Shown one piece after another: positions 27,301 through 36,959 of a stretch of 64,000 bases of DNA. Within the stretch, counting starts at the first letter, position 1. Each line of letters starts with the position of its first letter. Location: NCBI RefSeq assembly GCF_004153605.1, contig NZ_SDSI01000002.1, positions 310,001-374,000 of the forward strand, given 5' to 3'. Source of the DNA: Qipengyuania_B thermophila (GTDB lineage: Bacteria > Pseudomonadota > Alphaproteobacteria > Sphingomonadales > Sphingomonadaceae). The notes under the pieces were generated by a model, which worked only from the letters and a program-made list of their open reading frames with translations, was not told the origin of the DNA and made no database searches. Position numbers and translations under genes: made by a program.

Positions 27301-27806
27301 GAGTGCTGATCCACCGGCTGCTTGAACGATACGATCCGACGTCGCCGGAGCCTCCCGAAAGGCTGATGGCGAGGTGGCTCGAACGGCAGGCTGCCGATTT
27401 CGACGCTGATGAGCGCAGCGATGTCCTCGGGCATGTGCTGTCGGTCGTCGATCATCCGGCGCTGCGTGATGTGTTCGGACCAGAGGCGTTGGCGGAGGTG
27501 CCGTTTACGGCGCTGGTCGGCGACCGGGTCGTGAACGGGACCGTCGACCGTCTGCTGGTGCTTCCCGACAGGGTGAAGGTGGTCGACTTCAAGACCACGC
27601 GCTCGCCGCCCGCCACAGTGGAGGAGGTGCCCCTCGTCACCTTGCGGCAGATGGCCGCGTATGAGGCGGCCATGGAGCGAATCTATCCGGAACGGGCCGT
27701 GGAGACGGTGCTCGTCTACTCCCACGTGCCCATCGTGCTGCCGCTGCCCAGCCATGTGCTTCGGCCCCATCGCGCAGGTGACGCGCAGGAGCAGGCGGCC
27801 ACCTGA
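24309..27806 (+). CDS. addA: AddA subunit: UvrD-like helicase and nuclease
   Basis: This 1165-residue motor subunit has Walker A SASAGTGKT (residues 25-32), CLTFTKAGATEM, helicase motif II HILIDEAQDTN, motif IV-VI elements (RVMTVHASKGLQAP, YVALTRAEEAL) and a C-terminal nuclease (GTVDRLLV ... VVDFKTTRSPP). The start MSGNLKAL at 24309 overlaps the addB stop as ATGA. The last gene of the run, trxA, starts 61 bp later. Confidence 0.95.
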   Translation: MSGNLKALEPAQLAAVDPVDSVWLSASAGTGKTQVLAARVLRLLLRPDTHPADLLCLTFTKAGATEMAVRVNEVLARWVRLSQTQLARELLLIGADVDPATLNRARSLFASVLDAPGGGLRIDTIHAFAQYLLGSFPEEAGLTAGARVMDDRERARLLQQVMSDMLVAAENGADSDLVAAVENLSCRLGPSGAQKWLLDCADAADIWSGAGAWTPPFRERVLRLLKLPPDAGAETAARLCADAAFPVDAMRRVAARLGGAGGKKAQTGAAFAQDWLDADAAERLERLGGFLSTLLRKDGKPLIFGKNLTDDATFTSDLEQISAAVDAIKAHLHLVEAAGIVEEALLAGRRFALLWHEAKQRDGLLDFDDQIRRAARLLTSETASRWIQYKLDRRFDHILIDEAQDTNAEQWSIIGALIDDFFDGLAAHDGKVRTIFTVGDYKQAIFGFQGTSPRNFEVARHRIDRDMAEAAEAAAVLRGGPVPRRLKDVDLGRSYRSTAPILSFVDEVIAAIGHERLGLNAPPPPHIGAEEPGMVTLWPPVSAAPRDDDGEPDVNDGGATEEPDGPEAWLGRHDRIFADALARQVAAWMRDGFALARGGTVRNARPGDVMVLLRKRADLAGLIVARLHAHGVPVAGVDRLRLGSPLAVKDLIAALSFAVQPLDDLNLAALLVSPLMEWSQQDLLDHGYRDEGVPLWTHLRRSAHPLVVDTVSRLQELLARADFQSPLDLLHWILVGPFQSRARLLARLGREAEDPVGELLNAAESYAASHIVSLQGFLDWFSGSTEELKREADEGGDRVRVMTVHASKGLQAPIVILADATVMPRPDEKLVLSERLPGSDRVLEVPIPNLPSSHVVGPLLDARQAAEAVAMEEHWRLLYVALTRAEEALFIGGALGKRARGQVHPDSWYGRLQPLFPDDAVDDPIWGERRERGEPAPKPPADGQPAPRRERLSLPSWAAVPVGPEPRPPRPLAPSAPQDGSVPEPPSPAAARTAARRGVLIHRLLERYDPTSPEPPERLMARWLERQAADFDADERSDVLGHVLSVVDHPALRDVFGPEALAEVPFTALVGDRVVNGTVDRLLVLPDRVKVVDFKTTRSPPATVEEVPLVTLRQMAAYEAAMERIYPERAVETVLVYSHVPIVLPLPSHVLRPHRAGDAQEQAAT

Positions 27807-27818
27807 CGGCGAAGGGTG

Positions 27819-27846
27819 TTCAAATTCCTGCGCATCGCCATATGGT
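27819..27846 (+). promoter_or_regulatory. Candidate trxA promoter (TTCAAA-N16-TATGGT)
   Basis: TTCAAA (27819-27824) and TATGGT (27841-27846) lie in the addA-trxA gap, 16 nt apart. The predicted start near 27853 is very close to the AAAAGGAGA Shine-Dalgarno sequence, so the fit is imperfect. Confidence 0.3.
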
Positions 27847-27867
27847 CGCCCAAAAGGAGATGATCAC

Positions 27868-28188
27868 ATGCCCACCAAAGCCGTCACCGATGCCAGTTTC
27901 GAGCGCGACGTCCTTGAGGCGGATCAGCCGGTCCTCGTCGATTTCTGGGCCGACTGGTGCGGCCCCTGCAAGATGATTGCTCCGGCTCTGGAAGAGCTGA
28001 GCGACGAGCTGGCCGGCCGGGTGACGATCGCCAAGATGGACATCATGGAGAACACCCAGACTCCCGGGAAGCTGGGCGTGCGCGGCATTCCATACCTTGT
28101 GCTCTACCGCAACGGCGAACCGGTTGCCGAAATGCAGGGTGCGCGGCCCAAGGGTCAGCTCAAGAGCTGGCTTGAATCGCAACTCTGA
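27868..28188 (+). CDS. trxA: Thioredoxin 1
   Basis: This 106-residue disulfide reductase has the active site WADWCGPCKM (C31, C34) and the cis-Pro loop RGIPYL. It supplies electrons to ribonucleotide reductase, peroxiredoxins and others. AAAAGGAGA precedes the ATG by about eight bases. The addA-trxA order is common in alphaproteobacteria. Its 3' end overlaps the opposing IMPase gene by 34 bp. Confidence 0.97.
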   Translation: MPTKAVTDASFERDVLEADQPVLVDFWADWCGPCKMIAPALEELSDELAGRVTIAKMDIMENTQTPGKLGVRGIPYLVLYRNGEPVAEMQGARPKGQLKSWLESQL

Positions 28189-28985
28189 TCATCATTGTAG
28201 GACCGGGCGAGCTGCTCCCACAGGCGCGGGGTCGCCGCGGCGAGCAGTCCCCGGTCCTGCCACGCAGCGGCGCGATACGGCGTGCCATCCGGTCGCGCTG
28301 CCACCCCTCCGGCCTCGTTGAGAAACAGCACACCGGCTGCGTGGTCCCACGGGAGGGTCCGCTCGAACATCGACACGTCGTTCTGCCCGAGCACGAGGCG
28401 CGGGTACTGCTCGGCCGCGCAGCGGGGGATGTCCACAAGCTGATATCGACCGCTCAGCCGCCGGCGCAGGCGCTCGCGCCGGGATGCGTCGACATAGACG
28501 AGTGACATGGCCGCGACGGGGGGTGATGCCCCGGACTCGCGCGCGCGGACCCGCTCTCCGTCGACGAACGCCCCTGCATCCGCGTGGGCGCTGCACAGCC
28601 TCCCGGTGAGACAGTCGTAGAGCCAGCCGTGCCGCGCCTCGCCGCCGCGCACCAGTGCGACGATGATGCCGAACGGGCCGTGGCCGGCGGCAAAGTTGTT
28701 GGTGCCGTCGAGCGGATCCACGAGCCAGCAGTCGCCGCGCAGGCCATCCAGAACGTCCGGCGCGGCATGCGCAGCCTCCTCGCCCACGACCGCGAGCCGC
28801 GGCTCGATGCGGACAAGCCCTTCGCCGAGCAGGGCCTCGGCCTTGTGATCGGCAATCGTCACGACGTCGTTGGCGGCCTTGCCGGTGATGTCGGAAGGCT
28901 GGAGCGTCCGGTAGTGCGGCAGGATGGCCTGCTCGTTGACGCGCCGCAGGAGATCGCCCACGGCCCGGTCGAGCGCTGCGCTCAT
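28155..28985 (-). CDS. Inositol-monophosphatase family protein (possibly histidinol-phosphatase-like)
   Basis: The 276-residue protein has the lithium-sensitive phosphatase metal sites VGEEAAH (first Glu), WLVDPLDGTNNFA (D-P-L-D-G-T) and LPWDHAAGVLFLNEAGG (WDxxA). Family members act on inositol-1-phosphate, histidinol phosphate, PAP or sugar bisphosphates, and the motifs alone do not choose. A second paralogue (suhB) lies at 60.7 kb, so this copy may have another substrate. It overlaps the argJ stop by 4 bp (ATGA), so it is in an operon with argJ. Confidence 0.85.
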   Translation of the reverse strand: MSAALDRAVGDLLRRVNEQAILPHYRTLQPSDITGKAANDVVTIADHKAEALLGEGLVRIEPRLAVVGEEAAHAAPDVLDGLRGDCWLVDPLDGTNNFAAGHGPFGIIVALVRGGEARHGWLYDCLTGRLCSAHADAGAFVDGERVRARESGASPPVAAMSLVYVDASRRERLRRRLSGRYQLVDIPRCAAEQYPRLVLGQNDVSMFERTLPWDHAAGVLFLNEAGGVAARPDGTPYRAAAWQDRGLLAAATPRLWEQLARSYNDDQSCDSSQLLS

Positions 28986-30208
28986 GAGCGGTAGTCCGCG
29001 TTGATCGAGATGTAGCCGTGCGTGAGGTCGCAGGTCCACACCGTTGCCGCCCCGCGCCCCAGCCCGAGATCGACGGCGATCTCGATGTCCGCACCCCGCA
29101 GATGTTCGGTCACGGCCGTCTCGTCGAGCGCGGGAACAGCGCAGCCGTCGCGCGCGACCCATCGCCCGCCGAAGGCGATGGCGAGGCGGTCGCGGTCGGC
29201 CGGTTCGCCGGCTTTGCCGACCGCCATGACGACGCGGCCCCAGTTCGCATCCTCGCCGGCGATGGCGGTCTTGACCAGCGGTGAGTTGCCGATGGCGAGA
29301 CCGACACGGCGGGCGCTGGCTTCGTCCACCGCACCGCTCACCCGTATGGTAACGAACTTGCGCGCACCTTCGCCATCGCGCACCACGAGCTGTGCCAAGT
29401 TCCGGCACACCTCCAGCAGCGCGGCGTAAAAGGCGTCCGCGCCGCTGTCGTCCCAGCTTTTGAGGGCAGGAGCCTGCGCCTGCCCGGTGGCGAACACCAG
29501 CACCGTGTCGCTCGTCGACGTGTCGCCGTCCACCGTGATGCAGGAGAATGTCTGGTCGTTGGCCTTCGCCAGCATTTCCTGCAGCAGATCGGGGGCGACG
29601 GTCGCGTCGGTGAAGACGAAGCCTAGCATGGTCGCCATGTCGGGCGCGATCATCCCGCTGCCCTTGACGATGCCGGCAACAGAGACGGCGTGCCCACCGA
29701 TCATCGCCCGGGCCGTGGCCCCCTTGGCGAAGGTGTCGGTGGTGCCGATTGCCTGCGCTGCCTCCTGCCAGGAACACGGCGGCGCGCCGAAGGCGTCGGC
29801 AAGTCCCCGGAGGCCCCGCTCGAGCGGCAGCGGGACGCCGATCACCCCCGTCGAGCAGACGAACACCTCATCCTCCGCGCATCCCAGACGGGCCGCCGCG
29901 GCTCGCTGGAGGCCGAGGACGGCATCCCGGCCGCGGGCGCCCGTGAAGGCGTTCGAATTGCCGGCGTTCACGATCAGGGCCCGGGCGCGACCGGCGTGCA
30001 CCTGCTCTCGCCCGCGCTCGACCTCGAACGAGGCGCAGGCGCTGCGCGTGAACACCCCGGCCACGACGGTGTCTCTTGCCAGCTTGGCCAGCATCAGGTC
30101 GGACCTGTCCCACGCCTTGTACCCGGCGCGTCCCACCCGCAGGTCAACGCCTGCGACGGCCGGCAAATGCGGAAACGGCAAGGCGAGCGGAGACCGGGGA
30201 CTGTCCAT
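28982..30208 (-). CDS. argJ: Bifunctional ornithine acetyltransferase / N-acetylglutamate synthase
   Basis: It transfers the acetyl group from N-acetylornithine to glutamate in arginine synthesis. In 408 residues the autocleavage site is clear: KGSGMIAPDMATMLGF, with the Thr of ATML as the new N-terminal nucleophile, giving alpha and beta chains. GNSNAFTG and CSTGVIG are also present. The ATG at 30208 is chosen because it opens the family sequence (MDSPRSPLAL) and sits two bases after a predicted +1. Confidence 0.95.
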   Translation of the reverse strand: MDSPRSPLALPFPHLPAVAGVDLRVGRAGYKAWDRSDLMLAKLARDTVVAGVFTRSACASFEVERGREQVHAGRARALIVNAGNSNAFTGARGRDAVLGLQRAAAARLGCAEDEVFVCSTGVIGVPLPLERGLRGLADAFGAPPCSWQEAAQAIGTTDTFAKGATARAMIGGHAVSVAGIVKGSGMIAPDMATMLGFVFTDATVAPDLLQEMLAKANDQTFSCITVDGDTSTSDTVLVFATGQAQAPALKSWDDSGADAFYAALLEVCRNLAQLVVRDGEGARKFVTIRVSGAVDEASARRVGLAIGNSPLVKTAIAGEDANWGRVVMAVGKAGEPADRDRLAIAFGGRWVARDGCAVPALDETAVTEHLRGADIEIAVDLGLGRGAATVWTCDLTHGYISINADYRS

Positions 30209-30216
30209 GGCGCCGT

Positions 30217-30245
30217 TCGCTATGCAACGGAGCGCCCGCTTGCAA
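30217..30245 (-). promoter_or_regulatory. Candidate argJ promoter, near-leaderless (TTGCAA-N17-TAGCGA)
   Basis: On the minus strand TTGCAA (30245-30240) and TAGCGA (30222-30217) with a 17-nt spacer predict +1 near 30210, two bases before the argJ ATG. Confidence 0.5.
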
Positions 30246-30252
30246 CGCGGTT

Positions 30253-30678
30253 GTGCGAGAACAAGTGCGCTGGTGCTTCGTTGTCGCACTCGAACGCGGC
30301 GTCAGCGGTTATGGCCGTATCTCAGGGGCGGCGGATCACCCGGCACATGGGCTGACATACACTCAGGCGGAGCTGCGCGCGCATCCGCGACAGCCGCTGC
30401 CGCGCACCAGCCCGCAAAGCTGGATCAACAGCGAAGACTATCCGCAGGCCGCTCTCCTGAACGACATGGAGGGCGTGCTGCGGTTCCGGGTAGGGGTGGA
30501 TGCCTATGGCGAAGTTGTGGAATGCACGATCACGCTGTCGAGCGGGGTCGCCGCCTTCGACAGTCGCGCCTGCGCCACCGTCATGACCCGCGCCCGCTTT
30601 TACCCGGCACTGGACAAGGATCAGCGGCCAGTCAGCGGGCAGTACAACAGCACGGTGCGCTGGGTCATGGAAGACTGA
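30253..30678 (+). CDS. TonB C-terminal-domain protein lacking a membrane anchor
   Basis: The last ~95 residues (from SWINSEDYP to VRWVMED) form a TonB_C domain: VLRFRVGVDAYGEV, CTITLSSGVAAFD and ARFYPALD match the beta-strand pattern, and two cysteines are placed as in sphingomonad TonB-family proteins. Ahead of it is a short Pro/Arg linker but no transmembrane helix or signal peptide. The start is uncertain. No ATG precedes the domain downstream of argJ; GTGs at 30253 and 30265 are options. It may be a truncated energy-transducer gene. Confidence 0.55.
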   Translation: MREQVRWCFVVALERGVSGYGRISGAADHPAHGLTYTQAELRAHPRQPLPRTSPQSWINSEDYPQAALLNDMEGVLRFRVGVDAYGEVVECTITLSSGVAAFDSRACATVMTRARFYPALDKDQRPVSGQYNSTVRWVMED

Positions 30679-30707
30679 CCCCGGCGGGCGTGCGGCCGCG
30701 CAGACAG

Positions 30708-30735
30708 TGGACGATGAACCCCTGTTCCCTATATA
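30708..30735 (+). promoter_or_regulatory. Candidate promoter of the small exported gene, leaderless geometry (TGGACG-N16-TATATA)
   Basis: TGGACG (30708-30713) and TATATA (30730-30735) are 16 nt apart. The -10 is the most canonical in the window and ends five bases before the ATG at 30741. The -35 is weak. Confidence 0.4.
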
Positions 30736-30740
30736 GGCGC

Positions 30741-31019
30741 ATGGTGTTTCACCGCCTGCTCGCCTGTTTCGCGCTGTTGACCGGCCTCACGATTGCCGGC
30801 GTGCCCGCCTTTGCGCGTGACGCGGCTGTGGAAGCTCCGGCCGTGGAGGGTCGGGAGAACGCATCCGCTGCGTGCGCCTACGCCCTGGCCGCTCTCGTGC
30901 GGCCCCGGCACGAACCACTCGACGCGGCGCCGGAGCTGGCGGTCGCCCAGACAGGACTGAAAGCCCAGGTGCCAGGCCGTGCGTCCGTTCGCCTGCGCAT
31001 CGATCGCGCCCACGAATAG
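30741..31019 (+). CDS. Small exported protein of unknown function immediately upstream of secA
   Basis: This 92-residue protein starts with a clear Sec signal peptide: VFHRLL, a hydrophobic core (ACFALLTGLTIAGV) and an AFA cleavage site near residue 25. The mature part is Ala-rich with one Cys, ending RASVRLRIDRAHE. No family is recognised. It lies 89 bp before secA on the same strand, the place secM occupies in enterobacteria, but the E. coli arrest motif is absent. An upstream ATG at 30714 would add nine residues. Coding status rests on the signal peptide and position. Confidence 0.55.
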   Translation: MVFHRLLACFALLTGLTIAGVPAFARDAAVEAPAVEGRENASAACAYALAALVRPRHEPLDAAPELAVAQTGLKAQVPGRASVRLRIDRAHE

Positions 31020-31108
31020 CGGTCAAGGATCACCCCGCACCTTCCGTTCTCTGCGGCGACCTGCCCGGGGAGCTTTTCCTCTTGTTCCAGCGCCGAGGAG
31101 CGCCATCC

Positions 31109-33880
<2,772 letters not shown>

Positions 33881-33937
33881 CGACGCCTCGCGCCAGAGAG
33901 CGGCGCGCCGAAGGCCGGGCGCGTCGCTTCAAGGGCA

Positions 33938-34555
33938 TCATGCGCTGGACGGCGGACGGCGGCTGTTCCACCGCTGTGACGTTTTCTCGACACGCAGGTC
34001 ACCATCGTAAGGCAGGCAGAGGCGGCGGGCGTCGTCCGCCGGCGCACGCAGCCAGTCGTGCCAGTCACGCGGGTGCAGCAGCACCGGCATGCGGTCGTGC
34101 ACGCTGGACAGCTGCGCGTTTGCCCGGGTCATGACGAGCGAGAAACAGGCACCCCATTCCTCGCTCTCGCGCCAGATGCCGGCGCCCGCCAGCAGATCGC
34201 CCGCCGGGTGGCTGATCCAGGTGCGGGTCTTGTGCCCCGGTTCGCCGGCAGCTTCGGCAAAGGCGCTGATCGGCACGAGACAACGCCGGTGCACGAGGCT
34301 CGATCGCCAGAACGGACTGTCCAGCCGGTCGTCGCGGGCGTTGTTGATGAAACGCGGCTTCAACCGCTCGCCCGAGCGTCCGCGCCTGCCGAGCGGAAAG
34401 CCCCAGACCATGGCGCGGGCAGCGGTGTCGGTGACGACGAGCCCCGGCTGGCCCGGATAGACCTCGCCGCCGGCATTCGTCGGCGTGGACGGCGGCACCC
34501 TGAAGAGGCTGGCAACCGCTGCTGCAGGCAAGTCCAGGCGGTAGAGGTTGCACAC
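33938..34555 (-). CDS. SRAP-family protein (YedK/HMCES), abasic-site DNA crosslinking
   Basis: This 205-residue SOS-response-associated peptidase-like protein forms a thiazolidine crosslink with abasic sites in single-stranded DNA. The catalytic Cys2 (MCNLYR), Asn71 (FINNAR), Glu101 (VPISAFAE) and His153 (SVHDRMPVLL) are in place. The start is a GTG at 34555, required to put Cys at position 2 after Met removal. It lies downstream of tRNA-Asn on the same strand. Confidence 0.9.
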   Translation of the reverse strand: MCNLYRLDLPAAAVASLFRVPPSTPTNAGGEVYPGQPGLVVTDTAARAMVWGFPLGRRGRSGERLKPRFINNARDDRLDSPFWRSSLVHRRCLVPISAFAEAAGEPGHKTRTWISHPAGDLLAGAGIWRESEEWGACFSLVMTRANAQLSSVHDRMPVLLHPRDWHDWLRAPADDARRLCLPYDGDLRVEKTSQRWNSRRPPSSA

Positions 34556-34596
34556 GTCCGCTCAGCCCGATGCTGTCGGCGGCGCGGAAGAAAAGC

Positions 34597-34671
34597 TGGC
34601 TCCCCGAGTTGGATTCGAACCAACGACCAAGTGATTAACAGTCACCTACTCTACCGCTGAGCTATCGGGGA
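34597..34671 (-). tRNA. tRNA-Asn (GTT)
   Basis: This is a 75-nt cloverleaf with encoded CCA. The acceptor stem is TCCCCGA/TCGGGGA with discriminator G. The anticodon loop in GTGACTGTTAATCAC reads GTT. The T-arm is TTGGTTCGAATCCAA. Confidence 0.95.
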
Positions 34672-34706
34672 GCGGCCCCCAAGCGGTATGGAGGGGGCAG
34701 GGCGGC

Positions 34707-34735
34707 GCTATATGGACGAGCGGTTCCTTTGGCAA
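34707..34735 (-). promoter_or_regulatory. tRNA-Asn promoter (TTGCCA-N17-TATAGC)
   Basis: On the minus strand TTGCCA (34735-34730), 17 nt and TATAGC (34712-34707). Both hexamers and the spacing are identical to those of the tRNA-Pro promoter at 44.47 kb. Confidence 0.7.
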
Positions 34736-34753
34736 GGGGCTAGACGCGCTGCG

Positions 34754-35539
34754 TCAGAATTCGAACTGCTCGGACACGATCCGCTCGTCCAGTGCATGAC
34801 CCGGATCGAACAGGAGCTCGAGCGCCTGTTTGGGCGCGGTGGCGATGCTGACGCTGGCGACATCGCGGATCTCCTTCTGGTCGGCCACGACGGAGACGGG
34901 GCGCTTGTCCGCCTCGATCACCCGGAAGGTCACGGTGCTGCGGTCCGGGAGGATGGCTCCGCGCCAGCGACGCGGCCGGAACGGGCTGATCGGTGTCAGC
35001 GCGAGAGTGCGCGAGTCCAGCGGCAGGATCGGGCCGTTGGCCGACAGGTTGTAGGCCGTCGACCCCGCCGGCGTCGACAGCAGCACCCCGTCGCAGACCA
35101 GCTCAGGGATGCGCACCTGGCCATCGACCTCCACCACGATCTTGGCGGTCTGGCGCGTCTCGCGCAGCAGCGACACTTCGTTGATGGCGTTGCAGCGGTG
35201 GGCCGTCCCCTCGCGCGTGACGATCTCGGCGATGAGCGGCGAGACCGCGATCGCGCGCGCCTTGTGCAGCTTCTGCAGGATCTTGGCCGGCGCGCGGAAG
35301 CGGTTCATCAGGAACCCGACGGTTCCCAGGTTCACGCCGTAGACGGGACGCACGATGCCGCTGTCGAGCATGGCATGCAGCGTTTGCAGCATGAACCCGT
35401 CACCGCCCAACACGACCGCCAGGTCGGCATCGTCAAGCGTGTGCCAATCGGCGGCAGCGGCGAACTCGACCGCCGCCTCCTGCGCTCTCGCGACATCCGA
35501 GGCGACGAGAGCCAGCCGGCGCGGCGACGATTGTTTCAA
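34754..35539 (-). CDS. nadK: NAD kinase
   Basis: It phosphorylates NAD to NADP. The 261-residue protein has the GGDGFML motif (about 45-51), NLGTVGFLMN, and the substrate-binding NEVSLLR and CDGVLLSTPAGSTAYNLS region. The start is unclear. A TTG at 35539 opens the family-like sequence, and no ATG or GTG follows an in-frame stop upstream. It is divergent from the EAL gene. Confidence 0.94.
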   Translation of the reverse strand: MKQSSPRRLALVASDVARAQEAAVEFAAAADWHTLDDADLAVVLGGDGFMLQTLHAMLDSGIVRPVYGVNLGTVGFLMNRFRAPAKILQKLHKARAIAVSPLIAEIVTREGTAHRCNAINEVSLLRETRQTAKIVVEVDGQVRIPELVCDGVLLSTPAGSTAYNLSANGPILPLDSRTLALTPISPFRPRRWRGAILPDRSTVTFRVIEADKRPVSVVADQKEIRDVASVSIATAPKQALELLFDPGHALDERIVSEQFEF

Positions 35540-35579
35540 GGGCGGCGGCAGCCTTCGCAGGTGAATGAGGGGAATGCCT

Positions 35580-35608
35580 TAACTAATCCGCAAACGCTTT
35601 GTTGGCAA
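35580..35608 (-). promoter_or_regulatory. Candidate nadK promoter (TTGCCA-N17-TAGTTA)
   Basis: On the minus strand TTGCCA (35608-35603) and TAGTTA (35585-35580) with a 17-nt spacer give +1 near 35573 and a leader of about 34 nt. Confidence 0.5.
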
Positions 35609-35654
35609 TCCGCTCGACCATGGCTGCACCACGCCACTGCGAACCGGGTCGCGC

Positions 35655-36959
35655 GTGAGCGAAGGCGCCGTTCATGTCGCCGCGCCCGCGGACCCGCTGA
35701 CGCGCCTCTCCACCCGCGATCAGGTCGTCGCCGTGCTGGAGCGCTGGCGCGATGCGGGTCATGCCGAACTGCACTGCATGCTGATCGCCCTCGACGAGCT
35801 GAGCGCGCTCAATCTGGCCTTCGGCGTCACTGTCGGCGACCGCGTGCTGCTGGAAACCGCGCGGCGGATCGCGATGTTCGCGGACGACGAGTTCGCCGAC
35901 GAGGAAGCCTTGCTCGGCCGTCTGGGCGGCAGCAGCTTCTTTCTCGCCGTACGGAACGGTTGCACGCGCCAGCGCTGGCAGTGGCTGGCCGAAGCGCTGG
36001 CGGACATGCTGGCGGTGCCGCTCTGCACGCCCGACACGCCCGTCGGCATCCGCCTGTGGCCGCGCGTCGCCATGGTGCGTGGCAGGCCGGGGGACACTGC
36101 GGGCGATCTGCTCGACAAGGCGGCGGCCGGCCTGCAGACCCTGCGGGCTGCCGGTGTGTCCCGCGTCGGGTGGGCGGATGGTTCCGAAGGAAGCTTTGGT
36201 GCCAGCCGCCGCCAGCTCGAGATCGACCTTCTCTGCGCCATCGACCGGGACGAGATCGGCGTCGTGTACCAGCCGGTTCACGCGGTGGGCGATGGCCGCG
36301 TCGTGGGTGCGGAGGTGCTGGCCCGCTGGAACCATCCCGAGATGGGGCAGCTGGGCGCCTCGGTGCTGTTCACCCTGGCGGAACGCGCCGATCATGTGCC
36401 GCAGCTTTCCCGGCATGTGATCGCAACGGCCCTGCACGAGGCCGCGGGATGGCCGGTCGACGTGCCGTTGGCCGTGAACGTGACCGCGGCGGACATCGCG
36501 ACCGGCACGTTCGACCGCGAGCTGCTGGCGATCGCCGACGGATGCGGCTTTGCGCCCGAGCGCCTGACCGTCGAACTGACGGAGCAGGCGCTGGTCCGGG
36601 ATCTGGCGCAGGCGCGCGAGGTGCTGGGCAGGCTGGAGAAGCGCGGCGTGCGCATCGTGCTGGATGATTTCGGCGCTGGATTCTGCAACTTCGCCTATCT
36701 CAAGATGCTGCCCCTGCATGGGCTGAAACTCGATCGCTCGATGCTCGATGACGTGGTCGGAAACGGGCGCGACCGGGCGGTGCTGCGCGCGATCCTTGCC
36801 ATGGCACGGGCGCTGTCGCTCGAGGTGGTGGCCGAAGGCGTGGAGACACAGGCCCAGCTCGACGTGGTGCGGGCCGAGGGTTGCAGCCGCTTTCAAGGGT
36901 ATCTCGCTTCGCGCCCGCTCACCGCGGCGCAACTTGTCCGCTATGCGCCGGCCGGCTGA
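35655..36959 (+). CDS. Cytoplasmic EAL-domain c-di-GMP phosphodiesterase with degenerate GGDEF
   Basis: In this 434-residue protein, residues ~10-180 look like a GGDEF fold whose signature is GGSSF (91-95), so it should not synthesise c-di-GMP. The EAL domain (about 190-425) keeps EVLARW (E220), N275 in AVNVTAAD, the Glu of VELTEQ, DDFG (337-340) and K358 in LKLDRS, so hydrolysis of c-di-GMP is plausible. No membrane helix or sensor domain is seen. It starts at a GTG and overlaps the mfd 3' end by 19 bp. Confidence 0.85.
   Translation: MSEGAVHVAAPADPLTRLSTRDQVVAVLERWRDAGHAELHCMLIALDELSALNLAFGVTVGDRVLLETARRIAMFADDEFADEEALLGRLGGSSFFLAVRNGCTRQRWQWLAEALADMLAVPLCTPDTPVGIRLWPRVAMVRGRPGDTAGDLLDKAAAGLQTLRAAGVSRVGWADGSEGSFGASRRQLEIDLLCAIDRDEIGVVYQPVHAVGDGRVVGAEVLARWNHPEMGQLGASVLFTLAERADHVPQLSRHVIATALHEAAGWPVDVPLAVNVTAADIATGTFDRELLAIADGCGFAPERLTVELTEQALVRDLAQAREVLGRLEKRGVRIVLDDFGAGFCNFAYLKMLPLHGLKLDRSMLDDVVGNGRDRAVLRAILAMARALSLEVVAEGVETQAQLDVVRAEGCSRFQGYLASRPLTAAQLVRYAPAG

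Noticed and set aside
30741..31019. Exact SecM or RAPP-type arrest motif in the protein before secA
   Set aside because: I looked for FxxxxWIxxxxGIRAGP and RAPP in the 92 residues and found neither. Only the position and signal peptide support a SecM-like idea.
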